Assembly: GCF_900155545.1 (NCBI RefSeq) | Contig: NZ_LT732526.1 | Span: forward strand, 2,680,899-2,744,898 | Direction of reading: 5' to 3' | Length of the DNA stretch: 64,000 nucleotides | Source: Clostridium sp. Marseille-P2415 | Lineage (GTDB): Bacteria; Bacillota; Clostridia; Lachnospirales; Lachnospiraceae | Shown: positions 7,625 through 15,509 of the stretch, piece by piece | How positions within the stretch are numbered: position 1 is the stretch's first letter | Layout: each line of letters begins with the position of its first letter | Made by a program: the position numbers and the translations under genes | The notes under the pieces: generated by a model | What the model saw: only the letters and a program-made list of their open reading frames with translations | Told to the model about the DNA's origin: nothing | Databases searched by the model: none

Positions 7625-8736
7625 GAGGGAACAACCTCCTCACTCGCCTGCTGCCCGATTTTATCCTCGATCAGCATCAGATTGTTTTGCAGCCTCTTGT
7701 TCGTGGGATTCATATCCAAAGCCTTCATGGCATATTCTTTTGCTTTCTCGTACATGCCTAAACGGTATGCGCTGATGGCTCCATAATCATAAAGGGAATA
7801 TCCCCAGCTTTCCGATTCCACCAGATAGCTTCCAGTGCTTTCCGTGACCGACAGTCCTTTCTCTACCATTGCATAGACCAGGGGCCAGTTATTCTCCTTG
7901 TAGCCTGATTTCGCCAGGGCAAGATAGGGTTCCCGCACATTCTGGCACTCTGCAAGAGCCCGGAAAAGCCATGCTTTTGCTTCTTTCGCATTTCCCTTTT
8001 CTTCATAACTGTGTGCAATAAAGCGCATGGATGCACTGCGTTCCTCGTTCCAGTTCGCGTTTGGAAGAGTGAGATGCTTTTTTAGCGTTTCAATTGCCTT
8101 ATCAAAGTCTCCGTGATAAACGTATTCCCGGCCAAGCCAGAACATAGCCCTGTCATCCAACGGGTTTTCCTGTACGGATAATTCCAAAAGAGGCAGGTAT
8201 TGGCTCCTTGGCTTTGATAAATCCGGATAATGGTTAAGCACCATCCCATTGACCCATACCGCATTCTGCGGATCAGTACCCGTGTATTCCAGGACTTCAT
8301 GAACCGGATGAACCCAGCGGTACCCGTGCCTGCGGTGGATCTTTTCCATAGGAAACTGTTTCTTCGGCGTTCCATCCGGATTGCAGGAAAATGTAAATAA
8401 ATACCTTGCCCTGGTGTGTTCCGGTTTCCATGCGGATTCCAGCTTCTGCCTCCAGCCCGGTTCAAAGACTTCGTCCAAGTCATTAGAGACACAGATGTCC
8501 GCATCTTCCGGAACATGGCTCAATGCTATATTGCGGGCTGTATCAAACCGCCACGGAGATATGGTCTCTTCATAGACGACTGCGCCTCTTTTCCGAAGCT
8601 TCTCCACCGTATGATCGGTTGACCCGGTGTCCGCTACAATAACTGCATCTGCTTCGGATACGGCATCCATCCAGCGGTCCACAAACTGCTCTTCATTTTT
8701 GCTGATTGCATATACGCAAATTTTATATTGATTCAT
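7621..8736 (-). CDS. Glycosyltransferase family 2 with C-terminal TPR-like repeats (copy 1)
   Basis: 371 residues, paralogous to the gene that follows it. It begins ICVYAISKNEEQFVDRWMDA and has ADTGSTDHTVEKLRKRGA plus the acidic SNDLDEVFEPGW that coordinates the sugar-nucleotide metal. TPR-like helices occupy the second half (MFWLGREYVYHGDFDKAIET; ISAYRLGMYEKAKEYAMKAL). The start ATG at 8736 follows AAAAGGAGTCGGGAGAA. It is the first gene of a two-gene unit. Divergence between the copies in the catalytic half suggests different donors or acceptors, which sequence alone cannot resolve. Confidence 0.85.
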   Translation of the reverse strand: MNQYKICVYAISKNEEQFVDRWMDAVSEADAVIVADTGSTDHTVEKLRKRGAVVYEETISPWRFDTARNIALSHVPEDADICVSNDLDEVFEPGWRQKLESAWKPEHTRARYLFTFSCNPDGTPKKQFPMEKIHRRHGYRWVHPVHEVLEYTGTDPQNAVWVNGMVLNHYPDLSKPRSQYLPLLELSVQENPLDDRAMFWLGREYVYHGDFDKAIETLKKHLTLPNANWNEERSASMRFIAHSYEEKGNAKEAKAWLFRALAECQNVREPYLALAKSGYKENNWPLVYAMVEKGLSVTESTGSYLVESESWGYSLYDYGAISAYRLGMYEKAKEYAMKALDMNPTNKRLQNNLMLIEDKIGQQASEEVVPS

Positions 8737-8894
8737 TTCTCCCGACTCCTTTTAAAAATTGCATCTTCATTCACCCCATTTTATTCTGCTAGATTCAATA
8801 TATGCAATTTACGGCTTGTCCCGTGAAGAACAGGCAGGGCTGGTCACGTTATCTCTATATATCTTTCGTACATGACAGTTACGGCAAATCCTTT

Positions 8895-9425
8895 TTATTC
8901 AAAAACGTCCACGCCGTATACGATATTATAAATCTCTTTCTTATACGGCTTAAATTCCTCTTCCGTCACAGACTTCCCATGGCTCATGATCCACAGCGGA
9001 ATCGGACCGTCCGACGGTTTTAAGGGCATCTGCTCGTAGAAAAAGGTATTGAGATAAAATCCCAGCCTTTCGTAAAATCCCGCCCTTCGTCCGGTCATGG
9101 GGTTTTCTTCTGTTATGGGCTCTATTTCCAGAAATACAGGCTTACCTGTTTCTCCCACGGCCTCCTCTGCCAACAGCTTTCCGTATCCTTTCCCTCTGCA
9201 GCGTTCCGTTGCAGCAAGATGCTCCAGAAAAACGCAGCCCGGCAGATCCCAATATCCCAGAAAAGCCAGAATCTCTCCATTCTCCTCCATGACGCGGACG
9301 CGATAGCGGGGATTATCAAAAACCTCTCTCTGGCCGTCTTTGGTACGGCGCTCCACATCCGGGAAGGATTCCTCATAAATCCGGTAAATTTCCTCAAAAC
9401 GGGGCTGCGGGTTCTTTAACAGCAT
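8895..9425 (-). CDS. GNAT-family N-acetyltransferase
   Basis: 176 residues. The acetyl-CoA binding motif A is visible as HLAATERCRGKGYGKLLAEE (R/Q-x-x-G-x-G/A type), preceded by the beta-4 strand CVFLE and followed by RRAGFYERLGFYLN, the beta-6/7 acceptor side. The substrate is unknown. It is a monocistronic gene between the glycosyltransferases and the secreted nucleotidase. A Glu/Tyr-rich tail after residue 150 is unlike short GNATs and may form part of the acceptor pocket. Confidence 0.85.
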   Translation of the reverse strand: MLLKNPQPRFEEIYRIYEESFPDVERRTKDGQREVFDNPRYRVRVMEENGEILAFLGYWDLPGCVFLEHLAATERCRGKGYGKLLAEEAVGETGKPVFLEIEPITEENPMTGRRAGFYERLGFYLNTFFYEQMPLKPSDGPIPLWIMSHGKSVTEEEFKPYKKEIYNIVYGVDVFE

Positions 9426-9504
9426 AAAATCAATCTCCTATTCCTTTATCCTAAAACATTTCTGCATTCCATTTTATCATTTTCTCATAAAAGATACAAC
9501 CAAA

Positions 9505-9541
9505 AGCAGCCTGCCCCGGCATTTACCGGGAACAGGCTGCT
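9505..9541 (-). terminator. Terminator downstream of the 5'-nucleotidase gene
   Basis: AGCAGCCTG...CAGGCTGCT with an inner CCCGG/CCGGG extension, located 16-52 bases after the nucleotidase stop. TTTT follows on the minus strand and TTTTT on the plus strand, so it may be bidirectional. Confidence 0.85.
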
Positions 9542-9556
9542 TTTTCACAGATTTCT

Positions 9557-11386
9557 TTATTTTATAGTGATCCTGCCCTGACCTGCCGGATTTTTGTAAT
9601 CCGCGCCCACATTGCCGCCTAGATTGCTGCGGATGTAGGCTGAAAGCAGGTCCACATCGGTCATCACATCGTCACGGATCACATTGCTTCCTTTAAACAT
9701 GGTCATACCGTCTCCGGCAGATTTCAGCATGTAATTATGGGAGGCCACGGTATAAGTCTTATTAACATCAAGCGGTGCACCGCCTACCATGATATCGGAA
9801 ACACGGTATGCGCCGCCGACTTTTACAAAATTGCCTTTTTCATCAACCTGCACGTTGGAAGCTGCGGAAGCATTGATGGTATAGGTAAGACCGGATACCT
9901 GAAGGAAGCCGCCGTTTTCTTTCGGATAATTTCTGGAAGCCATTTCCAGAGCATCCTTGATCTGCTGTCCGGTAGCTTCCACTACGCAGCCCATATTGCC
10001 AAACGGGAATACGGTAAGGGTATCATTGTAGGTAATGTTACCGGCCTTGATGCCGGCTCTTACACCGCCGCCGTTGGAAAGGCCGATGTCCGCTCCCAGC
10101 ACATAACGGTATGCGTCCGCACATAAGTCACCCAGGTTTGTCTCTCCGCTTCGGACGGCGCGGTTACCCGTTACCGGATCGTTGACGGTCAGTTCCACAT
10201 CCGTATGGCCGATCACAGTCTTTAATGTCTCATTATACTGTGCCTGGATTGTCTTTATAAACCGGTCTGTGTCATAGTCAATGGCCTTTCCGTCGGCTGT
10301 AACCGCGCTCTTTCCAGGAATCATAAGCTGGGTACCGACCGCGAGGACATCCGGGTTCCTGATCTTATCCCTGTTTGCATCATAGATTTCTTTCCAGCGG
10401 TTATAGGAGCCCAATTCCCGCTTGGCGATCCTGCTTAAGGAATCCCCATTCTTAACCGTATAAGCGCCTGTTCCGGCTCCTGCCGGAACCTGGGAAACCA
10501 GCTCATTGGCAATGGTCCCATCGGTACGGATGGTCAGCTTTCCAATGTTTTTTAACTTTGTTCCGGTCTGGGCAAGAAGCACATCCCGGCCGTCCTTATT
10601 CTTCACGTACTTGCCATATTCCTCATGGGAATGGCCGTCAATGCATGCATCAATTCCGGCGGTATTCTTAATCACGTTATCGGAGGTCCACCGGTCTGTT
10701 GTCCCGTTCTCCCCCAGGTGACCGACCAAAATGACGTAATCGGCTCCTTCCGCCCGCGCGCTGTCTGCCGCAGCCTGTATCTGAGCGTAAAGTTTCTGCC
10801 CGCTTTCGTCTTCACAGAAGCCATAGATGTAGCTGCCGTTTCCGTCCTGAAAATATGCCGGTGTGGATTTGGTAAAGCTTTCCGGCGTGGTAGCGCCCAC
10901 GAATGCGACCCTGGTATCGCCGTATGTAAACATCTTATACGGGGCAAACACGGTCTGACCTGTCCGCAGATCCATAAAGTTGCTGGAATAGTAGCCGCAG
11001 CTCAGCTTTCCTGCCAGCTCCATAAAACGGGGCATTCCATAGTCATACTCATGGTTGCCAGGCACCGCGAAGTCATAACCGGCCTGATTCATGATGTCGA
11101 TCAAATATCCGCCGTCCGAAAGAGTTCCGATCGGCGCACCCTGAATGGCATCCCCTGCGTCAACCAGTGTCACATAGGGGGTCTGGGCCTGCATCTCTTT
11201 TTTATAAAGAGACAGTCCTGCATATCCGATGTTGTCATCGATCCCGCAGTGGACATCGTTGGTGTAGAGAACCACAATATCCCGGTCTGCCGCCAGAGCG
11301 GAAATGGATATGCCTGTCGTCAGGGAAAGGACCATGAGCAGGGCCAGCCAAAGTGACAGAAACCTTCTTTTCTTGCTTCCTTTCAT
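9557..11386 (-). CDS. Secreted 5'-nucleotidase/2',3'-cyclic phosphodiesterase with internal LysM domain
   Basis: 609 residues from the ATG at 11386, which has GGAGGATTC upstream; a reading 17 codons longer lacks a good site. A signal peptide (residues 1-33: basic start, hydrophobic core LWLALLMVLSLTTGISISAL) is followed by a calcineurin-like phosphoesterase domain with YTNDVHCGI, DAGDAIQG, GNHEYDYG and the His-rich DGHSHEE. A LysM module (YTVKNGDSLSRIAKRELGSY to VGTQLMIPG) sits between it and the C-terminal nucleotidase domain (SNGGGVRAGI, TVFPFGN). It probably hydrolyses extracellular nucleotides while bound to peptidoglycan through LysM. Confidence 0.92.
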   Translation of the reverse strand: MKGSKKRRFLSLWLALLMVLSLTTGISISALAADRDIVVLYTNDVHCGIDDNIGYAGLSLYKKEMQAQTPYVTLVDAGDAIQGAPIGTLSDGGYLIDIMNQAGYDFAVPGNHEYDYGMPRFMELAGKLSCGYYSSNFMDLRTGQTVFAPYKMFTYGDTRVAFVGATTPESFTKSTPAYFQDGNGSYIYGFCEDESGQKLYAQIQAAADSARAEGADYVILVGHLGENGTTDRWTSDNVIKNTAGIDACIDGHSHEEYGKYVKNKDGRDVLLAQTGTKLKNIGKLTIRTDGTIANELVSQVPAGAGTGAYTVKNGDSLSRIAKRELGSYNRWKEIYDANRDKIRNPDVLAVGTQLMIPGKSAVTADGKAIDYDTDRFIKTIQAQYNETLKTVIGHTDVELTVNDPVTGNRAVRSGETNLGDLCADAYRYVLGADIGLSNGGGVRAGIKAGNITYNDTLTVFPFGNMGCVVEATGQQIKDALEMASRNYPKENGGFLQVSGLTYTINASAASNVQVDEKGNFVKVGGAYRVSDIMVGGAPLDVNKTYTVASHNYMLKSAGDGMTMFKGSNVIRDDVMTDVDLLSAYIRSNLGGNVGADYKNPAGQGRITIK

Positions 11387-11644
11387 CGCTTGAATCCTCC
11401 TTTTGCATCTTGCATTTTTCTTTATTATAGCAGACAAATGTAAAAACGAATTATAATATTTTTAAAATCTGGAATTATCTGATTTTTTATTTCTTCTTTC
11501 CATATATTACAATATACAGACGTTTTTCCAGCTCTATTCATTTGAAATATTAAGCAGGCAAACGGGAAGGCATAAGATTGTGCACGATATGGAAACTATA
11601 AAACAATGGGAATTTTGCAGTATACGGGAACATGCCAAAATGAA

Positions 11645-11673
11645 TTGTCAGAAGTAATGAAATGTGGTAGAAT
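11645..11673 (+). promoter_or_regulatory. Promoter of the small hydrophobic toxin-like gene
   Basis: TTGTCA (11645-11650), 17-base spacer, TAGAAT (11668-11673). This predicts a transcript starting near 11680, about 60 nt before the peptide start. Confidence 0.7.
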
Positions 11674-11709
11674 CTTACTATGGAACAATCGTGTTGCAGG
11701 GTGCGTTGA

Positions 11710-11731
11710 CCTCATTCTATTAAGAATGGGG
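11710..11731 (+). promoter_or_regulatory. Leader hairpin occluding the toxin ribosome site
   Basis: CCTCATTCT (11710-11718) can pair with AGAATGGGG (11723-11731) around an ATTA loop. The 3' arm includes most of the GGGGG Shine-Dalgarno (11728-11733) that precedes the ATG at 11741. Masking the ribosome site in the leader is common in type I toxin mRNAs. Confidence 0.5.
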
Positions 11732-11740
11732 GTGATGCCT

Positions 11741-11836
11741 ATGAAGAATCAAAAGAATTTTGATTTTAAGGATTTAATGACCTTTGGTCTTTTCCTTTTG
11801 GCATTACTTACATTCGTTTTTACGTTTTGTAAGTAG
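11741..11836 (+). CDS. Putative holin-like type I toxin peptide (31 aa)
   Basis: A 31-residue peptide with a polar, basic start MKNQKNFDF and then a single hydrophobic helix DLMTFGLFLLALLTFVFTF, ending CK. The charge-then-FGxFLLALLTF pattern is that of the putative holin-like toxins (Hol_Tox), relatives of TxpA/BsrG-type membrane toxins. The GGGGGTGAT site 5-13 bases upstream decides this start; an in-frame upstream ATG at 11606 precedes the promoter and is not credible. It has its own promoter, a structured leader, a hairpin after the stop and a convergent promoter on the other strand, the layout of a type I toxin-antitoxin unit. Confidence 0.75.
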   Translation: MKNQKNFDFKDLMTFGLFLLALLTFVFTFCK

Positions 11837-11839
11837 CAT

Positions 11840-11936
11840 TACATAGCAAAACCACCCTTTCAACTTGCCGGTTACTGGGTGGCTTTGCTATCTCTTTAAC
11901 AGGTCAACCCCTTGTGGGCGGTTGTTCCTCTTTACT
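11840..11936 (-). ncRNA. Candidate antisense antitoxin RNA
   Basis: A strong minus-strand promoter at 11943-11971 would start an RNA near 11936 running towards the 3' end of the toxin mRNA. Its 5' part can fold into AGG-AA-CAACC with GGTTG-A-CCT, and it then copies the complement of the hairpin at 11843-11891. Overlap with the toxin 3' region allows base pairing, as for antitoxins of the RatA kind. The 3' end is uncertain because no U tract follows the hairpin on this strand; the RNA could extend into the toxin reading frame. Confidence 0.55.
11843..11891. terminator. Shared hairpin at the end of the toxin transcript
   Basis: ATAGCAAAACCACCC pairs with GGGTGGCTTTGCTAT with one mismatch, starting 7 bases after the toxin stop. 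CTCTTT follows on the plus strand, a weak U tract. The same hairpin lies in the predicted antisense RNA. Confidence 0.65.
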
Positions 11937-11942
11937 AACTGT

Positions 11943-11971
11943 ATTGTAGCATAAGATACATATAATATCAA
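11943..11971 (-). promoter_or_regulatory. Promoter of the antisense RNA
   Basis: Minus strand TTGATA (11971-11966), exact 17-base spacer, TACAAT (11948-11943). There is no open reading frame downstream on this strand other than the toxin complement, so it points to a noncoding RNA. Confidence 0.7.
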
Positions 11972-12062
11972 CAGCTTTCTCACTAGTTTTTTGGCAGCCG
12001 CTCATATTCCAAATCTTTAAAAGCCTTACCTATATGCATAAAGCAGATTTTAACTGCAAAAA

Positions 12063-12108
12063 GGGTATCCCTCCGCCGCAAGCCAACACTCCCGGCAGAG
12101 GGACACCC
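12063..12108 (-). terminator. Terminator of the hisS-aspS unit
   Basis: Minus strand GGGTGTCCCTC...GAGGGATACCC followed by TTTTT, about 15 bases after the aspS stop. Confidence 0.85.
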
Positions 12109-12123
12109 GTCATTTATGAATAT

Positions 12124-13911
12124 TTAATTTTCTTCACTGATTTCAATTCCAAGATCCTCAAGCTGCTTCGAATCCACCGGAGCAGGAGCCTCTGACATGA
12201 GACAGGAGGCATCCTTTACCTTTGGGAATGCGATGACATCGCGGATGCTGTCTGCGCCGACCATCAGCATAACCACACGGTCGAGGCCGTAAGCAAGTCC
12301 TGCATGAGGCGGAACGCCATATTTGAATGCATCCAGCAGGAAGCCGAACTGTTCCTGCGCCTGTTCCCTGGTAAAGCCAAGAACTTCAAACATCTTAGAC
12401 TGGATATCACTCTGATGGATACGCACGGAACCTCCGCCAAGCTCGGTGCCGTTTAATACGATATCATAGGCTTTCGCCCGGACTGCGCCCGGATCGCTGT
12501 CAATGAGCGGCCAGTCTTCATCCATGGGCATGGTAAATGGGTGGTGCATGGCGGTAAAACGGCCCTGTTCCTCGGAATACTCTAACAATGGGAACTCCGT
12601 CACCCATAAGAACTTAAAGTCATCCTTTTTCAGAAGGTCAAGCTGTCTTGCCAGCTCCAATCTTAAGTTTCCCAATACATCAAATACAACTTTGTCCCGA
12701 TCTGCCGCAAACAGAAGAAGATCTCCCGGCTTTCCGCCCATCGCTTCCGCCAAAGCGTGAAGCTCCTCTTCGGTCATGAATTTTGCAAAGGAACACTTAT
12801 AGGTCCCGTCCTCGTTAATGGCCAGATATGCCAGCCCCTTGGCGCCGAAGCCTTTGGCATATTCCACAAGCGCATCGATTTTCTTGCGCGGCATGGCTCC
12901 CTGCCCCTCAGCATTGATGCCACGGACAGAACCGCCGTTTGAAAGCGCGCCTTGGAATACGGCGAATTCCGTACCCTTTACCACATCGGAAACATTTTTC
13001 AGTTCCATGCCGAAACGCATATCCGGCTTATCGGAGCCGAAACGGTCCATGGCCTCTCTCCAGGTCATTCTTAAAAGAGGAAGCTCTATATCATAATTGC
13101 AGATTTCCTTAAATAACTTCTTTAACAGTCTTTCATTGACTTCCAGAACGTCCTCTACATCTACAAAGGACAGCTCCATGTCGATCTGAGTGAATTCCGG
13201 CTGTCTGTCGGCACGCAAGTCCTCGTCGCGGTAGCATCTGGCAAGCTGGAAATAGCGGTCATAGCCGGAGCACATAAGAAGCTGCTTAAAAAGCTGGGGA
13301 GACTGGGGAAGGGCATAAAAGGAACCCGGGTGAACGCGGCTCGGCACCAGGTAATCACGGGCGCCTTCCGGCGTACTCTTAATGAGGGTCGGGGTTTCGA
13401 TCTCCAAAAATCCCTCTTCTGCCAGAAATGCTCTTGTTAACGTAGCAACCCGGCTTCTCACCATGATGTTCTTCTGGATATCCGGCCTTCTTAAATCCAG
13501 GTAACGGTATTTTAATCTCAGTTCTTCCTTGGTCTTTAAGTTCTCTTCAATCGGGAATGGCGGAGTCTCTGATTCGGAAAGGATCCTTAAGCCCCTTGCC
13601 CGCACCTCGATGGCACCGGTGGCCAGGTTCTCATTGACGCCGCCTGCTCTGGCTTCCACCACCCCGGTCACTGCGACCACAAATTCGCTTCTTAATTTTT
13701 CGGCCTTTGCAAAGCTCTCTGCTCCGCAGTCGCTTTCCTCAAAAATGATCTGCAGGATTCCGGAACGGTCTCTTAAATCAACAAAGATGATTCCGCCTTT
13801 GTTTCTGCTTTTCTGCACCCAGCCCATAACGGTGACCTCGCTGCCTGCGCCTGCTGTTGTAACTTCTGTACATCTATGGGATCTTTTTAATCCCAACATT
13901 GACTCTGCCAT
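12124..13911 (-). CDS. aspS: Aspartyl-tRNA synthetase
   Basis: 595 residues from the ATG at 13911 (MAESMLGLKRSHRC), with GAGGAAATT upstream. A 24-codon longer reading runs into the tandem repeat and is rejected. An N-terminal OB-fold anticodon-binding domain (VTVMGWVQKSRNKGGIIFVD) is followed by the class II catalytic core: motif 2 at FQLARCYRDEDLRADRQPEF, the bacterial GAD insertion in the middle, and motif 3 at GLAYGLDRVVML. It charges tRNA-Asp in the cytosol; such bacterial forms can be discriminating or not, which sequence inspection does not settle. It lies downstream of hisS in the same orientation, the usual Firmicutes order. Confidence 0.97.
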   Translation of the reverse strand: MAESMLGLKRSHRCTEVTTAGAGSEVTVMGWVQKSRNKGGIIFVDLRDRSGILQIIFEESDCGAESFAKAEKLRSEFVVAVTGVVEARAGGVNENLATGAIEVRARGLRILSESETPPFPIEENLKTKEELRLKYRYLDLRRPDIQKNIMVRSRVATLTRAFLAEEGFLEIETPTLIKSTPEGARDYLVPSRVHPGSFYALPQSPQLFKQLLMCSGYDRYFQLARCYRDEDLRADRQPEFTQIDMELSFVDVEDVLEVNERLLKKLFKEICNYDIELPLLRMTWREAMDRFGSDKPDMRFGMELKNVSDVVKGTEFAVFQGALSNGGSVRGINAEGQGAMPRKKIDALVEYAKGFGAKGLAYLAINEDGTYKCSFAKFMTEEELHALAEAMGGKPGDLLLFAADRDKVVFDVLGNLRLELARQLDLLKKDDFKFLWVTEFPLLEYSEEQGRFTAMHHPFTMPMDEDWPLIDSDPGAVRAKAYDIVLNGTELGGGSVRIHQSDIQSKMFEVLGFTREQAQEQFGFLLDAFKYGVPPHAGLAYGLDRVVMLMVGADSIRDVIAFPKVKDASCLMSEAPAPVDSKQLEDLGIEISEEN

Positions 13912-13914
13912 AAT

Positions 13915-14021
13915 TTCCTCTTTCCCGCCCATGCTATTTGGGCATACAGGTATGCCCTCTGGGCGTTCCTCTTTCCCGCCCATGCTCTTTGGGCATACAG
14001 GTATGCCCTTGGGCGTTCCTC
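13915..14021 (-). repeat. Tandem 50/51-bp repeat with perfect palindrome, between hisS and aspS
   Basis: Two near-identical units begin at 13915 and 13966 and a third is started at 14016. Each contains GGGCATAC-AG-GTATGCCC (13940-13957 and 13991-14008), a perfect 8-bp-arm palindrome, and on the minus strand ends with GGGAAAGAGGAA, which supplies the aspS ribosome site. Units differ by two substitutions or single-base indels. A partial resemblance (CCCATGC-TTTTGGGGCATA) occurs at 2873-2892, just upstream of the YjfB-like gene, hinting at an interspersed family. Confidence 0.8.
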
Positions 14022-14030
14022 CTAATATCC

Positions 14031-15290
14031 TTACTTCAGTGCTTCTTTATAAAATTCCTTAAACTGTGTATAGCCTTCCTTCTGGAGACTCTCTTTCTGG
14101 AATTTTTTATTTTTATTCATCTGGGAAACCAGAACGGTGACCCCCTTTGCGCGTTCTTCCATGGCCTCTTTTATGGCCCCGTTCATCACCGCATCGCTCA
14201 CGCCTTTTTCAATCAGGAACGCCGTCTTTTCTTCTTTCCCCGGAACCGCGAACCCCTCATCCATCAGGATGGTGATAATGCGTTCAAAGCCAATGGAAAA
14301 GCCGCAGGCCGGTGTATCCATGCCGGTAAACTTGCCGATCATCTTATCGTAACGGCCGCCGCCGCCTACGGAGCCCGGGAAACCGTCCACCTGAATCTCA
14401 AAAATCGTTCCGGTGTAATAGGACATGCCTCTCACCAGAGTCGGATCGAATACGATGTGAAACTGGCTGGTGGATATCCCGCTTACGCTGTCAATGATGG
14501 CCGCCAGATTTTCTGCCAGTGACGGGTCCATGACATCCGTTAACGTATTCCCCAGACTGCGCACGCCGGAAGCATCCGGCGTCACCGTCTCAAAGAGGTC
14601 CAGATACTTCTTTATATTCTCCGGCTCATATCCGGCTTCTTCCAGCTCCTTTGCCACGCCATCCTTGCCGATCTTGTCCATCTTATCCAGAATGATGAAC
14701 ACCTGGTCATAAGCTTCCTCCGGGAAACCGCAGTAAGCAGCCATCCCCTTTAAAATATTCCTGTCATTGATCCTGACAGAATATCCCTTGAAACCAATTT
14801 TCCCCAGAAGGGTAGTGGTGGCTAATATAAGCTCGATCTCAGCAAGCCGGGTGGGATCTCCCAGTATATCGATGTCACACTGGACAAACTGCCTGAAACG
14901 TCCCTTTTGCGGACGGTCTGCCCTCCACACGCTTCCCATCTGAAGAGACTTGAACGGCGCCGGAAGAGCCGCTGCATTATTGGAATAGTATCTGGATAAG
15001 GGAACGGTCAGATCATACCGGAGACCGCTGTCAACCAGATCGCTTTCCGCCTGCGCTGTCTCCAGACTGAACTTTTCCCCTCGCTTCATGATCTTGAAAA
15101 TCAGCTTTTCATTGTCTCCGCCCTGCTTGCTTGTCAGGTTCTCGATGTGCTCCACACAGGGAGTCTCAATGGAATGGAAGCCAAAGCCGCCGTACGTTTC
15201 ACGGATCTGGTTCATTACATATTCTCGCACCTGCATTTCAGCGGGAAGTATATCCTTCATACCGGTAACCGGTTTCTTTTTTAATGCCAT
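14031..15290 (-). CDS. hisS: Histidyl-tRNA synthetase
   Basis: 419 residues from the ATG at 15290 (MALKKKPVTGMKDILPAEMQ), which has GGAG eight bases upstream; a GTG three codons earlier sits inside that site. Class II core motifs are visible: motif 2 MGSVWRADRPQKGRFRQFVQ, the histidine-specific LVRGMSYYTGTIFEIQ and GGGGRYDKMIGKF, then motif 3 PACGFSIGFERI. A C-terminal anticodon-binding domain ends the protein. It charges tRNA-His. A 90-bp tandem repeat lies in its leader, where some Firmicutes carry a T-box; I found no T-box core sequence here. Confidence 0.97.
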   Translation of the reverse strand: MALKKKPVTGMKDILPAEMQVREYVMNQIRETYGGFGFHSIETPCVEHIENLTSKQGGDNEKLIFKIMKRGEKFSLETAQAESDLVDSGLRYDLTVPLSRYYSNNAAALPAPFKSLQMGSVWRADRPQKGRFRQFVQCDIDILGDPTRLAEIELILATTTLLGKIGFKGYSVRINDRNILKGMAAYCGFPEEAYDQVFIILDKMDKIGKDGVAKELEEAGYEPENIKKYLDLFETVTPDASGVRSLGNTLTDVMDPSLAENLAAIIDSVSGISTSQFHIVFDPTLVRGMSYYTGTIFEIQVDGFPGSVGGGGRYDKMIGKFTGMDTPACGFSIGFERIITILMDEGFAVPGKEEKTAFLIEKGVSDAVMNGAIKEAMEERAKGVTVLVSQMNKNKKFQKESLQKEGYTQFKEFYKEALK

Positions 15291-15322
15291 TTCGTTCACT
15301 CCGTTATTTTTATTTTATGAGG

Positions 15323-15498
15323 AAGTTCGATACACCTTTGGTTTATCGAACGGCTGATTTTCTAAATTCAGGCTGCGCTCTGCTTACCTTCATTAAGTAA
15401 ATCATGCCAAGCAAGTTCGATACAACTTCGGTTTATCGAACGGCTGATTTTCTAAATTCAGGCCGCGCTCTGCTTGCCTTCATTAAATAAACCATGCC
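15323..15498 (-). repeat. Tandem 90-bp-period repeat with conserved stem-loops, upstream of hisS
   Basis: Two 86-bp units (15323-15408 and 15413-15498) differ at 6 positions. Each has inverted arms GTTCGATA/TATCGAAC around an 11-base loop, and a second weaker CTGA/TCAG stem. Two of the six differences fall in the GTTCGATA loop while its arms are unchanged. They occupy the whole hemZ-hisS interval except short flanks. Confidence 0.85.
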
Positions 15499-15509
15499 TT
15501 TATTGTAAA

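Noticed and set aside
13911-13983. Longer aspS N-terminus (about 24 codons reading through the tandem repeat)
   Set aside because: The extra sequence is just the repeat translated. The ATG at 13911 has its own ribosome site and matches known AspS starts.
15323-15498. T-box riboswitch for hisS
   Set aside because: There is no AGGGTGG-ACC core and no leader terminator; the sequence is a tandem repeat.
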